From Mytilus californianus (lineage: Eukaryota > Mollusca > Bivalvia > Mytilida > Mytilidae): DNA of 64,000 nt. The stretch is taken from contig NW_026262701.1 in assembly GCF_021869535.1 (NCBI RefSeq), positions 49,913,278 to 49,977,277 on the forward strand. Reading direction: 5' to 3'. The position numbers were made by a program, and so were the translations under genes. Below, piece by piece: positions 14,701-29,700 of the stretch. The notes beneath the pieces were generated by a model. It saw only the letters and a program-made list of their open reading frames with translations, searched no databases and had not been told where the DNA came from. Within the stretch, counting starts at the first letter, position 1, and each line of letters begins with the position of its first letter.

Positions 14701-17700
14701 TCCTTTCCTGTTATTGTCCTTCAAATGGATGTAATTACAATGCTGGATTTTGAGTACCCATCAAACAATCATCTGTAAAAGCCAGACAAATATTAATAAA
14801 AATCAAAGGACAAGTGAACAAGTCTAATCTGACTATCACTTAATTTTACAGTTTAGCTCCATCCACAAAATGCACCGAAATGAATATTCCACAAATATTA
14901 TAAATCAATTTGATTTCTACTTTCACAGGAGATAATGGCAAATGGAATATAAACTTCCCATGTAATAGAACACTCAGAGTTGTATGTGAGGTACCAGCTA
15001 CAACAAGTTTTACAACTACAACAGTGGCTCCACCTACTACTACTACAAGTATTTATCAAATAATAGTAATACTTTCATGAATTAAAAAAATGGAAAATCA
15101 GAAGTCTGTAAATGCTTGTTGACAGTTTATATCCTAAAGGTCAAGGTCTCACATTATTTAATTCGAAATCTCAACGGTATGTTTATATGTGCAAAATTAA
15201 TTGATTGATTAAACATATTTATTGTCTAAAAAGATGACAAATTGTAAATTCACAATTCTATCAATTCTTTTTAAAAGAGTTATGCCCCTTGGAATTATTA
15301 ATTATATGAAAACTAAGAAGTAATCTCTCGTGTAAAATTCTTGCAAGATTTTATCAAATTTAAATCACCAATGTCTTGTACAAGTTTAAAAATGAGTGCT
15401 GATCATCTATTTTTTAATAGTTATGCCCCTTGGAAATATTAATTATATGGAAAATTGCATTGTTAGCACTCTCACACGTTCAATTCTTGCTATTTGTTTT
15501 TATTAAATTTATATCATCAACCTCCGAGACAATTTGAAAATCAGTGCTGATCAACTAATTTTAAAAGAGTTATCCCCCTTGTAAATATTAATTATATTGA
15601 AAATTGCATTGAAAGCTTTTTCAAGACTTCATTTCTGCAAGATATTTATAAAAAGTTATTGCTCTTGTACCGATGAAATATGTGCTACATGGGGAACATA
15701 ACTGTTCTTTTATCTGTCCAAGAGTCATAATTACAATGCAAATCATGATTAACAAATTACCTGTAGCCTTGAGATCTAACAGAAGACAACTAGTATTTTT
15801 TTATTTCTTTTTGAAGAGCCTGCGACGTTGATGTCGTGAGATTTATGTCGCCAGGTGAGAAATAGTGATCCTAGATTCCGTCATCGGCAGCGTCAACAAT
15901 TAGGTTTAGTCTGTGTTTTTTTTTTTAGACATCAATAACTTTATCAAACCTTCATGGAGATTTATGAAATTTGGACAGCAGCTTCTTTATGACCAGTTTT
16001 CAGAGCAAAGTTTTGAAAATATTTATTTTCATTTTTCCATATTTTACTGATAAATGGACTTAGTTTTTTTACAGTTAACACGTAGATACAGTCTGGGGTT
16101 AAAGTTTGTTACACATTGTTGTCAAACCTTTATAGAATTTTATGAAACTTTGGCAGAAGCTTTTTTATGTTTAGCGATAATGTCTAAAGCAAACTTTGTA
16201 AAATATATTTTCATTTTTAGTATTTTCTGATATATGGATTTAGTTTTTTACAGTTAACATTTACAGACAGTCTGGGATTACATTTTTTTGACATGATATG
16301 TTTGTAAACCTTCATGGATTGTTATGAAACTTGGACAGAAGCTTATCTTCAAGACCAAGAAATAGCATCTAAAGAAAATGTTTGATTTTTTTTTAATTTT
16401 ATATTTTACTGATAAATGGATTCACTTTTTAAGTCAACATTACACTTTTACACTGACAGCAGCAATCATTTTTTTAAAATAAAATTTGAATATTGGTAAA
16501 TCATCAATTTAATTTGAAGTATTTTTATGACTTTTCCAGCTCCAGCTCCAGCAACAACAGCAACAACAACTTCAAAAACAACAAATGCAGCTATGACCGA
16601 GCCAGGTGTTTCAACTGCTGTACCAGGTAATTGCTCCAACATATTAAAATATAAACTTGAATGCACTTGTGTGAAATAGGTTGATCATGATGTGTCATTT
16701 ATTATATACTTGGTAGTAAATACAAGTAAATTGTATTTGTAATACAATCAATGGTAAATGTGCTGTATCAGCCATCCATGAAGATATCGATATCAGTCAC
16801 GGTTGCACAAGCTTTATCAAACCCCTAATATGTTTCATGAAAAACATCTAATTAGTTGTACTTGATGTACATATATATAATAAAGTGTCAAAAGTAAGGG
16901 TTTTTCAATATCGCACACCATATCATCCCTCAACCAATATAAGTCCTTGAGCAGAGCTCTTTGGATTATATTGGTGTCTTGGGTTGGTACAGGTGTGATA
17001 TTGAAAAAGCCATATGATATTCTCTATCATAGTTTCCCGTTATTTTGTATTAATGTTATTTGAAAGAGCTATAAACTTCTAACATTGTTTGTGGCATTAA
17101 AAATTAAATAGTACTTTGTGAACACGTTTCCTCTAAAGTTATCATACATAAGATTTTGTTCATAATAAAGAGTTGTTAGTTTCATATTATCCAGCAGTAA
17201 TGAGTAATTTGCACCACTTTGAGCACTCTTTAGACATTTTAAAATTATTTTTCTACACCGTTTTTATTGATGGTTTGTTTAGTCATAGGAGGTTAAAAAA
17301 CTGTTTTTAATATATAAACAAACTTGTTTGATATGCTGAACACCACAGTTAAAAAGTTTATTTTTATCAATATCAGACATCAGAATACTTTGCCACTTAT
17401 TATCTCTCTGACAAATCCTTCTTATCCATGATGATTTTAGTGCCATAGTAAAACTATAAAGATCTATCATTTTTGATCCACCCTCCAAATATTGTTTAAT
17501 CAATACGTCCTTCTCACTCTATGTATAGGAGAGTTCCATACAAATGTATAAAAAAGTTCATTACTTTTTTGGAATACACTGTCTGAAGGATTAGGCAAAG
17601 ACAAAATAAGGTAGTTTAAAATAGGTAAAAAAAGAATTTTTATCACAGTTATTCTACCTATTACTGTAAAGTTTCTTTTTAACCACTGTTTTATTATGTT

Positions 17701-20700
17701 CATAATCTGTATAATTTTATCATTATAGTTGATGTTGACAATAAGTCCACATCAAAAGTTATACCAAGTAATTTAAAAGTTGTCTCTTCCCATGAAAGGT
17801 TTACATCAGGACATAAAATTTCCTTGCTACACTTTTTACTTCCAATCTAAATTACTTGTGTTTTTGCAAAATTTATATTTAAACCAGATATTTTTGCAAA
17901 CCAGTCCAATTCAGGATTCATATAAAGATTTTTCACTTCCATCTAAAATCAATGAAGTGTCATCCGCAAACTCTGACAACTTATGCTCTATATGAGTAAC
18001 TTCAATATCACAAATTTTCTTATTTCCTCTTATCTTGAGTGCAAGAATCTCAGCACATAGGATGAAAAGATAAGATGAAAGCGTATCGCATTATCGGCAG
18101 CCCCGACCTATGTTAAAAAAATCAGAAAGGTTGCCCCCCTGTATAACTGCAGACTTGATATTATTATAAAACGTTTTTATCCAGTTGATAATTGATTCAC
18201 CAAAGTTAAAGAACTTTAAAACATTTAGCAAGAAATCCCAAGAAATAGAATCACAAGCTTTTTCAAAATCAATTAACAACAAGAGCCCAGGTATTTCATG
18301 ATCTTCTGTGTATTGCATGATATCATATAGAAGCCTTATATTTTCTCCTATGTACCTTCCACTAATAAAACCAGTCTGATCTAGATTAATAAGTTTGTCA
18401 AGGACACTCTTAAATCTGTTTGCAATTACTGCTGACCCAATCTTATAGGCAGTGTTTAAAAGTGAAATAGGACGCCAACTTTTTTCAAAAAATGACGAGG
18501 CTTATTTCCTACCAGTCTTTGCTCTTACTCTTAAATGCCGCGTGCTTAGTGGTGGGAGCAGCAAATACCAATGTTTAAGTCTTTGGTTTGACCCTGCCGG
18601 GGTTTGAACCCACATCCCCCTCACTCGAGGCGAACATGCTACCACGAAACCACCGAGGCGGTGCTTCAACGAGACAGTAACCCACAATATAAAAGGTTTC
18701 ATGGGAAGCCACTGGTATATACACCTCCAGACTCAAGGAATCGCACTGAAAACAGGGATAAGGTACCGATCATTCATCTTTTTAGGAGGGGGATGGGTTT
18801 TTTTCTAAAATGTTTGATTCCAAATTTCTTGAAAAAAGACTATTTATTTCAGAAGGGAAGCGGAAAAAAAGATTGTTTCTATTGAAAATGAGGGAAAAAA
18901 TAAAACAATAATAAAATTAAAAAAATAACCTTGTTATTGAAAAAAAAGGTAATTTTTATAGCTCACGTGGGCCCAAAGGGCCCCATGTGAGCTTATACCA
19001 TCACTTGGCGTCCGTCGTCGTCGTCTGTCGTCGTAAACTATTTCAAAAATCTTCTCCTCTGAAAATGCTGGGCCAAATACCTTCAAACTTAAACTACATG
19101 TTTCTTAGGGTATCTAGTTTATAAATTGTATCCGAAATTATGATCAATCGACAAACATGGCCGCCATGGCTAAAAATAGAACATAGGGGTAAAATGCAGT
19201 TTTTGGCTTATATCTCAAAAACTTAAATTTTTAGAGTAAATCTGACTCGGAGTAAAATTGTTCATTTGGTCAAGACCTATCAGCTCTAAAATTTTCAGAC
19301 GAATCGAACAACCCATTGTTGGGTTGCTGCCACCAAATTGGTAGTTGTAACAACATTTTGCAGTTTTTTGTTATTATTTTGAACATTATTAAAGATATAT
19401 ATAAACTGTAAGCAGCAATAATGTTCAGCAAAGTAAGATCTACAAAAAAGTTATATGACCATAATTGTCAATTGACCCCTTAAGGAGTTATTGCCCTTTA
19501 AAGACAATTTACACAATTTGTTCATCAAGTTTGCTAACAATTAAAAAACTTCTCCTCTGAAATACAGGTGAGCGATTGTCTTTTTTCTAGCTTTTAACCC
19601 ATTGCTTGGCATAATCATCCACTGAATCCATCAGTATTTTGAAGTTGTGTTTCCAATTGATATATTTAGGCTCCCATATTTCGGGCCTTTGAATAACACA
19701 TTTCGCAGAGAAGTGTTATTGACAATGTTTAGGTAACGGGTAATAACGTGGCTAGCCGGATTATATATGAATGGGGAACTAGCACAGGTACAATTGGGAG
19801 ATTTAGACTTGAAGTCTCCAATATTGAGATCCTGCTACACGTGTTTGTAATTGAAAATTTTAGTTGCAATTGGTTTGGTATTGGTATAAGAAATTATATG
19901 TACATTTTGGTCTTTAAAATAGGGAGGTATTATTGAGTGAACTGATTTATGATAAAGGATATTGCCCAAGTTGATGGCATCGAGACCTTTGTTGGCAAAG
20001 GAAAGTTTAAGAAAGGATTTTTTCTCCTTTTCATCTTTTCCAATGCGTACTGGTTTGAAAAGTCTGACTTGCAATATCCGAAATGATAGCTGTAAGTTTG
20101 TATTGGTTTAGATGAGGGTTAATAACAGTAATTTTCACACATAAGTTGAAGTTTTGAAAGGGGTAATGAATGAAGCTTCGTGCGAATGTGATGAAGACTT
20201 AACGGCTTTTGTATAAATGGCAGCAGGTCATTAATAGAGACATCATGGAGAGAATGTGATGTAATATTACGTTTACCACGACTGCGTCTACGTCGAGTAG
20301 AGTTGAAAATGTTAATTCCATTTACCGAGCTACAGGTAGGAATAGATAGAATACCTATACCATCAATTTTGTATTTGCAACCATATGGTGTCTCAGTTTC
20401 CAATTGTCGAATCCAGTAGTTTTCTTTTTGTCTACTGAGAGATGTGCCAAAATAAGGATGTTAGTCCTGTGGTATATTTTTTCGATGATGCGAACTTGCA
20501 TAGAAAGGATTGAATGATCAGGCTGGTTGAACCTTGCTCCTGGTAAAATAAGACTCTTTAGTTCAAGTATCTTATTCTTAATTTTAACACATTAGTTCAA
20601 GTAAAAAATAATGTTATGTATATATTTGTCCCTCCAAGCATTCTAAAATTGTGAGCCCTTCAGTTCGGGGAGATTCAGTTTGCAGCGGCAGCTTTTAATA

Positions 20701-23700
20701 TTTTGCGCTTATCTTAAAAACTACAATAGATTAAATAAAAAAAAAAGAATAGTGCTATGAAAACAGTCTGAATATGCTCTATAGTAAATGTCCCCCCCCC
20801 CCCCACAACACACACACACACACACACACACATTTCTCAATACTTTTGTTCGCAATAACAAAAAAATGCATTATCCTTCTATTGCTATTATAAGATTCAA
20901 ATGAAAAGTGCTCTTTTGGAAGAACATGTTGACAACTGATGTCTTTCGAGTCAAAACTATCTTTTTATACGCCCGTCAATTTTTGACGGGACGTATTATG
21001 GTATACAAATGGCCGGTGTCCGTCCGTCCGTCCGTCTGTCTGTCCGGCGTAAACATGTCGCACCGTAACTTGAGAATGACTTATCCAAATTTCATGAAAC
21101 TAAACATAGTTGTTTCTTATGATGGTCAAACGATCTGTATACTTTATGGTGAAAATAAGATTAAAACTTTTTGAGTTACGGGACTTAGTAACTAAAACAG
21201 GTGTGTGTTTTTTTTTCACATGTCGCGCCGTATCTCAAAAACAATTTATGATTATTGCTTAAAACTTTACACACTTCTTAGTTATATTAATCTTAAGATT
21301 TGTATACTTTTTGTTGATGATTCAAAATTTTATTTTAGAGATATTGAGTATTTTGTAAAAAAAGGGGGAGGAGTTTTTCACATGTCACGCCGTATCTCAA
21401 AAACAGTTTATGATTATTGCTTAAAACTTTACACACTTCTTAGTTATATTAACCTTAAGATCTGTATACTTTTTGGTGATGATTCAAAATTTTATTTTTG
21501 AGTTATTGAGTATTTTGTAAAAAAAGGGGGAGGGGTTTTTCACATGTCGCGCCGTATCTCAAAAACGATTTATGATTATTGCTTAAAATTTTACACACTT
21601 CTTAGTTATATTAATCTAAAGATCTGTATACTTTTTGGTTTTGATTCAAAATTTTATTTTAGAGATATTGAGTTTTTTGTAAAAAAAAGGGGGTTTTCGC
21701 ATGTCACGCCGTATGTCAGAAACTATTTATGCTTACTGCATAAAAATTCACACACAAGACGACGGGCGTTACATGCGCTCATAGCGCGGCTGTTTATTTA
21801 CTGTAGTGGGAAGTGTAGGGTGTGGGTCGAACCCTAAACAGTTTGGGCAAGTATGGATATATCATTCAAGCTTGATACAGCTCTGAATTTTGATTGAGAT
21901 TAAATATTTGACACAGCATAGGTTTCTGACACAGCATAGGTTTCTGACACAGCATAGGTTTCTGACACAGAATGAATGTGGTCTAAGATCTTAAAAAGAT
22001 AACATTGGACATTTACCTATTATATGGTCCAATATCAAAAATCTAGATATATGGTTTTATTCGGCATATCAAAGAACCCCAAGAATTAAATTTTTGATGA
22101 AATCAAACAAACATTAATTTTGGACACTTTTGACCTTAATTTCAGATAAATTTAAAAACATGGCCCAAAACCAGAAGTCTAATTACACGGTTAGATTCAG
22201 TAAACAAAGTTTAATTTGGACCCTTTGGACCTAAATGTGAACCAATTTAAAAACGAGGCTCAAAATAAAAAAATCTAAATACACGATAAGATTCGGCAGA
22301 TCAAAGAACCATATAAATCAAATTTTGATGATTTTGACCTCAATTTTGGATCAATTTAAAACGGGGTTCAAAATCAAAAATCTAATTACACTGTTAGATT
22401 CAGCATATTGAATTACCCCAAGAATTCAAGACTTTGAATTAAACCCCATTTAAATTGGTCAAGAAATGAGTAATTTATATAGTATTAGAAAAGAATTGTT
22501 TTTGGCCCCTAATTCCTTAACGGATAAGGCCGTAACCCCAAAAATTAATACCAAACTTCCTTTTTGGATATGGAACCCTGTGGTACAATTACATAGAGAT
22601 CCATACACTTATGCACAAGTGATTGTCCTGAAACAAGAAAAATGCTTGTTTTTGGCCCCTTATTCCTAAAAGGTTTGAACAATAACCTCAAAAATCAATC
22701 CCAAACTTCCTTTTGTACTATGGAACCTTGTACAATTTGATAGAGATCCATACACTTAAACTCAAGTTATTGTCTGAAAACTAAATGTCTTCGGACGACG
22801 ACAACATGGCCATACCATTATACGGCCGCAAATTAAAAAAATGAATGCCACTTTTCCATTAAAAAAAAATTTCAAGGCCCCCCTTAATTTCCTCCTATCC
22901 CCTCAAAAAAGACCGGTCCCTAACAGGAGTCAATTCCCTTTCAATGTCTGATTTTGTCCATTTTTGTGTTTTTTTATGTCCCACCTAAGGGCATTGTGTT
23001 TTTCGGTCTGTGCGTCCGTTCGTTGTTCCGTACGTCCGTCCATCTGTCCCGCTTCAGGTTAAAGATTTTCAGATTAAAGTTTTTGGTCGAGGTAGTTTTT
23101 GATGAAGTTGAAATCCAATCAACTTGAAACTTAGTACACATGTTACCTACGATATGATCTTTCTAATTTTAATGCCTAATTACAGTTTTGACTCTAATTT
23201 TACGGTACACTGAACATAGAAAATGATAGCGCGAGTGGGGCATCCGTGTACTATGGACACATTCTTGTTTCATCTTTAAAACGAGGTACCAACGTGCCAA
23301 TATTTATCTCTTTAAAAATCTCATTCATTTTCCAAACGATATCTACAGATTTGAACCGGGTTCATAGTACTTCCGGAGAAGCAGATCGTAATCAGTTATG
23401 ACGTAGACAGTTATCATTCTGATCGTAATCATGTTCAGTGACCATAACAACGACAAAAGCACATCATATAAGGACGTTTTGACATTAAATAATGAAGTAA
23501 ACCAAACCACATCATATTTTGTTACAAGCTCATAATATAATGACACAACCACATCATATAAGTATATTTGAACATCATATAAGGATCTTTGCACATCATA
23601 TAAGTACTTTTGCACATCATACAAGTATACCTGCACATTATATAGGGATATTTGCACATCATATAAGGATATTTGCACATCATGTAAAGGTGTTTGCACA

Positions 23701-26700
23701 TCATGTAAGTGCACATCGTAGGATATAAATCGACCTTATGCAAGTGCACGTATGATTGATTTCGGAACATTCAAATTCGAAATAAAATATGAACTTTGGC
23801 ATGTGTTGTAGGGGTCTCATAACAACTCAGTTTTTAAACAGTTACAGACTTTCCATAGATTATTTTTCAACTCGAACTATGTTAAAAGATGTATTGATAT
23901 TCATTTGCATAAATTTCTATCCACGAGGCTCTTATAATGAAAATGGGCATAATGAGACAGTTTTGGCGTTCCATACACGATGTTGAAAGTTAATTGATTG
24001 GACTAAGTGTCTCTATCAAAAATTTTAAATGATGGGTTGGATATTTTTTAATGTGAATTCTTCAATGTTCTTTACTAGTACATGAATCTTAGCATTTGAC
24101 AGAGTTCATTGATTGTTGAAAAGAAAACAATCCTCTCTGTCAAAAACTCTGATTGATGTAGAATTCCCTTCATACTTTATATACCTTAACTGGCTTAAGA
24201 TGACAGTTGCATATCCTGTGAAACATATGCATGCTTTTTATTCTTTCTTAAAGTCAAATCTGTGCTTATTATTATAATTGCCGGTACAATCGTGCTTGCA
24301 AATACTCTTTTTATTAACTGCTCTGTTTACAACTTGGTATATGCTAATGCTTGGTGTCTCTCTTGGAAGCTTCTACATAGTTGGATATATGAAGGTTAAC
24401 AGGAATTTCCAAATATATTTGACCGTACAAAGTGGCTGTCCATCACAAATTGTTTCGATTCTAACTTTCAAACCCAACATCTTTGAATAATAGAAGTTGC
24501 AGTGACTGAACCTTATTTTTTTCTCTATAGTCCAAGAGTGCATAATGGATCAGATGGGTAAGAATTATAGAGGAACTATTAGTCAAACTAACACAGGTCG
24601 TACATGCCAGGCTTGGTCATTGCAAGTCCCCCATAAGCATAGCTATAGTGATCAACTCTCTGATCAGAAGAACTACTGTCGTAACGCAGATGATGAGCCA
24701 TATGGTCCATGGTGCTATACAACTGATGTAAACCAAAGATGGGAGTATTGTGATATACCGTATTGTGGTATGTAACACTTGGAATATTTATTTGACCTGA
24801 AGAGTGTTACATCATTAAAAAATTTAGACATACATGTACATTATTTACCCATAGAAAATTAGTATAAGACTTTGAAAAATATTTTGAAGTTAATGGTAAA
24901 ACTTGAGATCAGATGCCATTATAGATATAAATACTGGAAACAAAATGATATTATAAAATGGTAAAAAAGTTATTATTGGATGGAGTAAATCATCGGACCA
25001 TATTCAGCACGTCTTTAAAATAATCAGCATCATTATATATTTCTTCTTTGTTTTTAGCTGGAGCAGTTACACCAGTCATCCCCACTACTACTACAACAAT
25101 TGCAGGTAAGGTTTCAGACTTTCATCAATTTTTTTTACTTTTGCTCACCTGACCAAAAGGCCCAAGTGAGCTATTCTCATCACGTGGCGTCCATCCTCCC
25201 TCCTTCGTTGTCATCCCCCGTTGTTGCTGTTGTCCATTTACTTTGACAAAAATCTTTTTTGCAAACTAATGGGCCAAATAGAAATATTGCATAGGTGTAA
25301 AATGCAAGTTTTGTCTATTATTTTGAACTGAAGAAAATCTGACAGGAGCAGAAATGTTCAGAGATCTATCAACTGTTTAATTACACAAAAACTGTCGGAT
25401 GACTTTTATAGTAGTTATTGCCCTTTAATTACAGTTTTTCCAAATTTGTTTTTCAAAGTTGCCTATCTTCTTGAAAACTGTAATATAGAGAAACTGTATA
25501 GGCAAAAATGATCAGAAAGACAAGAGCTACAAATAAGTTGGCGTGTACTAAAGTGCCATTCGACTCCTTATAAAAACAATTGCCCTTAAATGACGATTTT
25601 TCAGGAAAAATTGTATTTTGCGTATCAACTTGAAAAATATAATAGATGAATAGAAATTTAAAATAGCAAAAACTAGCAAAACAAGATCTACACATAAGTC
25701 AATGTGGAAATCGTTGGTCAACTACTTATATTATTTATTGCTGGTGTCATTTGGTAGTTTAAACTCCCTTAAAAGTGACCCTGTGACCCTAGAAATTTGT
25801 CAATATTTCTGAAATCGTCTGTCGACTCCCGAAGGGGGTTATTGCCCTCGATTGACTATTTGTATCGTAAAGAAAAAAATGTAAACAGTAAAAAGGAACA
25901 GCAAGACGAGATCAATGAAAAAGAAATTTTGCTGCCCATTCGTACATTGGTTACAGTTTTGGTTTAAGTCAGTTTAATTACCACAAAACTTATATATATT
26001 ATGATGTGAACTTTAGAAATTTATGCAAAATTAAGGTTTTGTCCCAGATTTTGCAGTTTATGTTGAAATGTGATAACGGGAGTACAGTAAGGTGTCCTAT
26101 GAACACATGTTCATTTTCTTTATAATTTTAGTTACGACAACTGCTGCTAAGACATGGAGTGAAAAATGTGGGTTTTTTTGGGAAAATTCACCTATCCCTG
26201 ATGTTTGTTATCATTTTGATAATCGTTTATCAAGCTGGATGGAAGCAAGAACAAAATGTCAAACGTTGGGTGGAAAGCTAGTTAGTATCACATCAACTCA
26301 TGAACAGCTTTACCTTGCTGGTAAGTTTTACTTATGATAATATTTTTTTATATAATATGATATCAAATTGATTACAATATATGGTTTATTTATTACGTTA
26401 TGCTAAACCATGTGATGCATTTTCACATCCTTTGGTCTTCATCTTCCTGTTTACGGAATAAAGAGGAGTCGCTCACATTTACAAATATTTGTCCTGTTGT
26501 TTATTTTGTTTGAATATCCATCTAGATAAGCTGTACCATGTGATACATTCTCAGGACCATCACACACATACTTCCTATTTGACATATGCATTCAAATTCT
26601 TTTGAAAGTTATGTACACACATTAAAAGAATACCTTAGTTATAACTTTTAACTCGTTGTGTAATATTAATTTGTTAGCAACAGATAAGTTGTGAGAATAA

Positions 26701-29700
26701 ATAAAGGCAGACGATACCCAAGAGAGATTCAAAACTTGTTTGTCCAATAGAGACCAACAACATCATGGCAAAAAATAAAAACAACAATCTACAAAACAAA
26801 ACATAAAATACAAAAGAGCAACAAGTACTGCACCAAAACATCTAAAATGGAGAAACAGAGAACAGGAGAATAACATTGACTATGTCTAATTAATATTTTG
26901 TTAAGAAAGTATTAAATACATACAATTGTTATATTACATTTTGATAGGACGGTTGCTAAGTAGTAATTTCAGATCAATGTGGATAGGTGCCAATTGTCGG
27001 GGAGCAGATGAAGGCTGGAGATGGTCTGATGGTTCGCCATTCTCCTTTCTACATTGGATGCAAGGTTTGCTGATACTTTTTTTTTTAGCTCACTTGACCC
27101 AAAGTGCTAAGTGAGCTTTTATTATCACTTGGTGTTTGTCCTATGTCGTCATCTGTTCAATTTTATAAAAATTTTCTACTTTGAAAATACGGGGCCAATT
27201 TACCTAAACTTGTCGACAATCATCATTGGGGTAACTAGCTTAAAACATGTGTCCCATGCCCCCTCCTGCCACCTAACATGGATAACACTTAATCCACTTA
27301 TTTGTCACTTGCTCAATGTGCTCTTTGTTGATTGATTATCAATGTCAAAATCCGGTAAACTTTGGCAGCAAACTCTAAAGTTAATTAGTTTTTGATCAAC
27401 AATCACTGAATGAAATATTATTTGTTGATAATACGTTATACATTCCTAATAAATATTAAAAAACGTGCATACAGGACTTAATTTTGTATATATGCTTGCA
27501 TCGGTTAAATAATTTCAATAACATTAAAATTACGAGAAACTCGTTTCATATGTCTTTAAATGACAAATTTTACCTATTAATTAGAAAATAGTAATAGGTT
27601 TAGACCAACTTAAATACAAAAAAGATCAGCAAGTCAACACCACAAATATAGTCAGACGACTCCTTAATGGAGTTATTTCCCTTTTATGACAATTTTTATG
27701 ACTTTTTTTTCAATTGTGCCTCATATCTTAAAAATGTAATAGTTATAGAGAAACTTTAAATAGCAAAACTGATCATCAAGACAAGATTGACAAATAATTC
27801 AACATGGCCAAATCGTCAAGACTACTCCTTATTGAAGTTATTGCCCATTTATGATGATTTTTGCACCTTTTTTGGGTGTTTTTGCCGAAGATCTTAAAAG
27901 CTATAATAAATAGAAACTTACAAAAAGTACAATATGATCAGAAAGACATGATCTACAATAAGTCTTATAGCCAAATCATCTGACGACTCCTTATTGGAGT
28001 TATTTAAGGAAGTACTGTAATATTGTTTTCTGTCTATGAAGAAATAACATCAAAAATGTGGTGCACACTGAATAACCCGCATAGCAGGTTATTTAAAAGT
28101 GTTCACCACATTTGTTAGGTTATTTCGAATAGACAGAAAAAATATTGCAATCATTCCTTATAATTTAATTCTAAATTCCATTTTAAGGAGTAAATCATGA
28201 AAAAAAAATGTTGATGACATCATGGTCACATGACAAAATTTATGATAGACAAAAAACTTTCAGCCACTTGGAAGACGTGTTACAACCAAAATTAAATTGT
28301 TAAATTTTATTGACAATTTTTTCCCAATTTAGTGTTTTTGCCTTTTATCTTGAAAACTAAAATTTATAGCCAAACACTTTAGAGAATGATCAGCAAGACA
28401 AGATCAAATTTGTCCCTTATTGCAGTTCTAGCTCTTTATCGTGCTTTTTTTTTAAGCAATTCATGCATTTTTGCCTATTATTTTGCAAACTATTAAAGAT
28501 TAACACTTTAATAACAAAAGTGATCAGCAAGACAAAATCTACAAAAATCTTAGTGAACTCTGTATAAGAGTAATTGCCCTAAAATGGCTTTTTTTTAAAA
28601 AACCCTTTTGTGTTTTGGACAAAAACTAAAGAAGATGGAGAGAAATTGTAAACAGAAGAAAGGATCAGCAATGCAAGATCAACAAAAAAGATTTTGGTCA
28701 TTTCTATTCTAGTCAACAATGTTTGAATGTGTCAATTGTTGAAGATGTACATAGACCTAGGTGAGCCACACAGGTTCTTTAGAGACTCTAGTTATGTTTA
28801 AAATAACTGGTATTAAAACTGTTTTAACAATGGCCCGATATGTACGTCTGTTTATGATGTAAAAATATTAGCATCAATTTTATTTTTCCACCAAACACAA
28901 AAAAACACATTCCAATTTTTTGGATAAGAAACTTTTTGTGCCTGCGTCAATAAAAAATACATTTTATCATTACGATGGCTAAAACAAATGAATTATTTAG
29001 AGTCGAAAATTTAGTTTTTCATGCCAGGCTATCTATGTTTCTTAGGCCTAACTGGAGTTAAAATCTAGAAAACTATGTCAACTTTCACAAAACTATCTTA
29101 AGAGTGACTTAATTTTGGTGTTACTGATAAAGAAAAGCTCCATATAAACCATTATGTTTCACCTTCTCACATGTATATGAATCAACTTGGAACATTTCAT
29201 CTTGAAGTAATGGACTTATTAAATTGGGGCCAAAAATGAGCCCTTGCCACACGTACACCTTTTATTCTAGATCTTGTACCAAATCAACATGATAAGTTGA
29301 ATAGAAAAATTATTTTGATGTTGCTTCGATAATTTTGTAAACTTAAAAAATAGTTTGATTTCATGTAGATCAGCCTGATGGGCTTGAAAATGGTGAAGAC
29401 TGTGTTTCTATGGATACTAAGTTAGGACAATGGGAAGATCAAGAATGTGATGTCAAACAAGGCTTTATTTGTAGAAAGTCAGGTTGGTTAATGCTATTTA
29501 AACTTATTTTTAAGTGGGATATGACCTTACTCCTCTCCAGATAAAATGTTAGTCCTTTCACAGCATTTAAGTGGGTATTTCCCATTTAGGGAGATAAATC
29601 TTTGTAAGTCAACAGAATGTTTTAAAGGATTAAGAAATGAAAGCATCATATTAACATGGACTTTTGCTGTTGGAATTTTATGACAATGGGGCATTGAGTG

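Noticed and set aside
18500-18665. Functional tRNA gene on the minus strand
   Set aside because: A and B boxes are seen but the acceptor stem and T-arm do not close; fits a SINE.
21205-21837. Two ~98-codon frames with near-identical peptides
   Set aside because: They are translations of the ~165-bp core units of family B, not genes.
23456-23715. CRISPR-like array
   Set aside because: No spacers; direct head-to-tail 21-bp repeat in an animal genome.
23343-23770. Repetitive YDVQ / HHI peptides on both strands
   Set aside because: Artefact of a 21-bp minisatellite, whose period keeps frames open on both strands.
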